A DNA stretch of 64,000 nucleotides, taken from assembly GCA_017590115.1 (NCBI GenBank), contig JAGGNK010011225.1, forward strand, positions 2,109,387 to 2,173,386, read 5' to 3'. The notes under the pieces were generated by a model. That model saw only the letters and a program-made list of their open reading frames with translations, was not told where the DNA came from and searched no databases. Positions 62,214 to 64,000 of this stretch are shown here, piece by piece. Position numbers and translations under genes: made by a program. Within the stretch, counting starts at the first letter, position 1. The number at the start of each line of letters is the position of its first letter. The DNA comes from Montifringilla adamsi. Lineage: Eukaryota; Chordata; Aves; Passeriformes; Passeridae.

Positions 62214-64000
62214 TGGTTGCATCTAAGAACCATGTTCTATCTACATATCTATCTAAGATGTGTATCCTCTGAATGAAAAGAAAATATTTCCAGTGGTATA
62301 ATTTTTATCTACATATTATTTACTTACATGCTTACTATTTCTGCTGAACACCATTTTCTTCTCTCTTTACCTTTAAAAGCATGAAAATATTAGAAAATGA
62401 AATTAATACATTTGTCAGGTTTATGCCCCTGGTTTATAGGTGTGTAATAGAGCAGGGGAGAATTCCAAGAAGTTTATACTGGCAAACTTTGAAACTTATT
62501 TTTGTAATGGATGAAACTCAAGCTGAAACACTGGGATTCAGTTGTGATAATTAACAGTTTGAGGTTTAATCTTGGTATAGAAAATATTTCTAAATCTGTT
62601 GGAGCTTATATGAAAATTACTAGGTTTGGAAAATTGACCACTTACTATAAAAAACCCTCAGACATTTTGAATTTTTTTCTTTTTCTTTATATTCTTGGCA
62701 GTCTGACAATTTACAATTTTGTTGGATCAAGAATATATCAAAACCAGAATTTCAAAAACTGCTTTGATATTTCAATCCTTTTGGGAAGAGCAAACTTTGA
62801 AAAGGTTTGCTTTAAGTTTTTATGGTTTTTCTAGAGATTATTCAGTCAAGTCTTACATTTTCTCCCATCTATTGTGGCTGCTAAGGGAGAATTGATAATA
62901 TTATAAGATCCTGATCTGGCAAAACACCTAAACTTGTGCTTAAATGTAAATAGTTCCATTGAAAACATTATTGCTTTTTAGAGGAATAAGTTAAAAGGAA
63001 ATACACATTGTAAACTAGCTAGTGAGTCATCTCAGCAGAGATTTTTACTTCAGAAAGAAATCACTTAAATCTCTCGAGAAAATGCTGTCTGGTTCTATTT
63101 CTGCAATTACTTTTGTCTTTCTCTGCACACAACCAGACATAGAAAGATTACATGTATATTTACTCTAACAGAGGAAAAGACAGTCCACCAGAGGACAATG
63201 TTGTTCATTATTTACCTGTTTTGGACAAATTCACAAAGCATTGCTAAACTAAGTTAAGAGAGTGTGATTCATCTTTATTTTTAATGCCCTACTTTCCCAG
63301 GAAATTCCAGAGTAAAAAATGTCTCATCTAGGCAGAGAGAGGGAAGAAAATGGAAATGGAGAATGGAAAAAAAAAAAAAAGTGTTTCCATCTGTCACTTA
63401 GAGTTTTCTTCCACCACCTTCTGATTTGACTAATGACAGTTGCATAATTATCATTTCACATGTGTTTGGTAATGTTCTTTTTTGGACTGACAGTTGTCCT
63501 GATGGAGTACCCTCAACGGTGTTATTCAAGACCAAAAGCCTCCTATGCAGAACATTCATGCCTTCACTGGAGATGTATTTTGTAGGTTTTTAATATTCCC
63601 TCTGAAATTTCCACTTCTGGAAACCATAAATACACCAATAGTATTGAGCTTTTCTTGAGTGCAGAATGTCTTTTTGCACTTATCAATTCAAGTGTTCAAG
63701 AAAGCATAATTGTTAGACTGACATCCAAATTATTTTACCAGTGCATTTTAAAAAAAGAGATAATAAGAACAAACGTACTTCACCATGGCTGCATTCCAAA
63801 GCTCATTGAATAGATGCAATTATGCCTTGATCTATCAACAAAGATACCATCTGTACTGATAAGGCACTCTCCATCCAATTAAGATTTGTTTCTGAACACA
63901 TTTTAATATTAAAGCATAAATGAACTCTTAGTGATGACCGAATCATTTCTTCGTGTAATTTTATAATGTTTCCACTCTCTCATGATGGAAAACATCCCAT
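62214..64000. other. Anonymous AT-rich DNA
   Basis: No gene recognised. The 107-codon plus-strand frame at 62,511-62,834 is rich in Phe, Ile, Asn and Lys, as expected from translating AT-rich non-coding DNA. An A14 run lies near 63,367-63,380. Confidence 0.5.

Noticed and set aside
62511..62834. 107-codon plus-strand open frame
   Set aside because: Composition (Phe, Ile, Asn, Lys) is what AT-rich non-coding DNA gives, with no motif, splice context or recognisable relative.
1..64000. CRISPR arrays, operons, tRNA or rRNA genes
   Set aside because: No regularly spaced direct repeats, no bacterial-type gene density and no recognisable tRNA or rRNA sequence; the CR1 elements place the DNA in a bird-like nuclear genome.

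Overview
This looks like bird nuclear DNA from a gene-poor, AT-rich (roughly 60-65% by eye) intergenic or intronic region. The strongest evidence is at least nine pieces of the CR1 LINE family. They show the usual avian features: 5' truncation, a terminus resembling the repeated 'ATTCTATGA' octamer, and RT-type coding remnants. There are also two LTR elements of endogenous-retrovirus type. I found no confident protein-coding host gene, no tRNA, rRNA or snRNA gene and no CRISPR array. The open frames are short, overlap on both strands and mostly read as chance.

Layout. 1-14,017 is anonymous AT-rich DNA with one less AT-rich stretch (1,107-2,490) and simple repeats. 14,018-17,665 holds two minus-strand CR1 pieces, a long hairpin (15,789-15,871) and an internal plus-strand CR1 piece. 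18,366-18,412 is a (TG)n microsatellite. A minus-strand CR1 lies at 23,562-23,870. At 25,371-25,935 is the 3' end of a minus-strand retrovirus-like element (Env tail, polypurine tract, LTR). 30,145-32,487 is a three-layer nest: a plus-strand CR1 broken by a minus-strand CR1 and by a minus-strand solo LTR. 32,488-34,380 is unassigned, slightly GC-richer, with two clean hairpins. 36,680-39,112 is the longest element, a plus-strand CR1 with wrecked ORF1 (SGNH/GDSL-like), endonuclease and reverse transcriptase, including a changed catalytic FADD. Another minus-strand CR1 lies at 41,835-42,843. The rest is mostly anonymous, with a GC-richer patch at 46,180-46,780, a weak two-exon candidate at 51,050-51,590, an internal-only CR1 fragment at 57,581-57,773 and a CR1 tail at 62,097-62,213.

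The genes do not work together as a system: the recognisable coding sequence is dead retrotransposon. The most worthwhile leads are the long hairpin at 15,789, the nest at 30-32.5 kb, the internal CR1 fragment without its 3' end, and the candidate terminal exon near 51.2 kb. Repeat boundaries are judged by eye against remembered family features and may be off by tens of bases.
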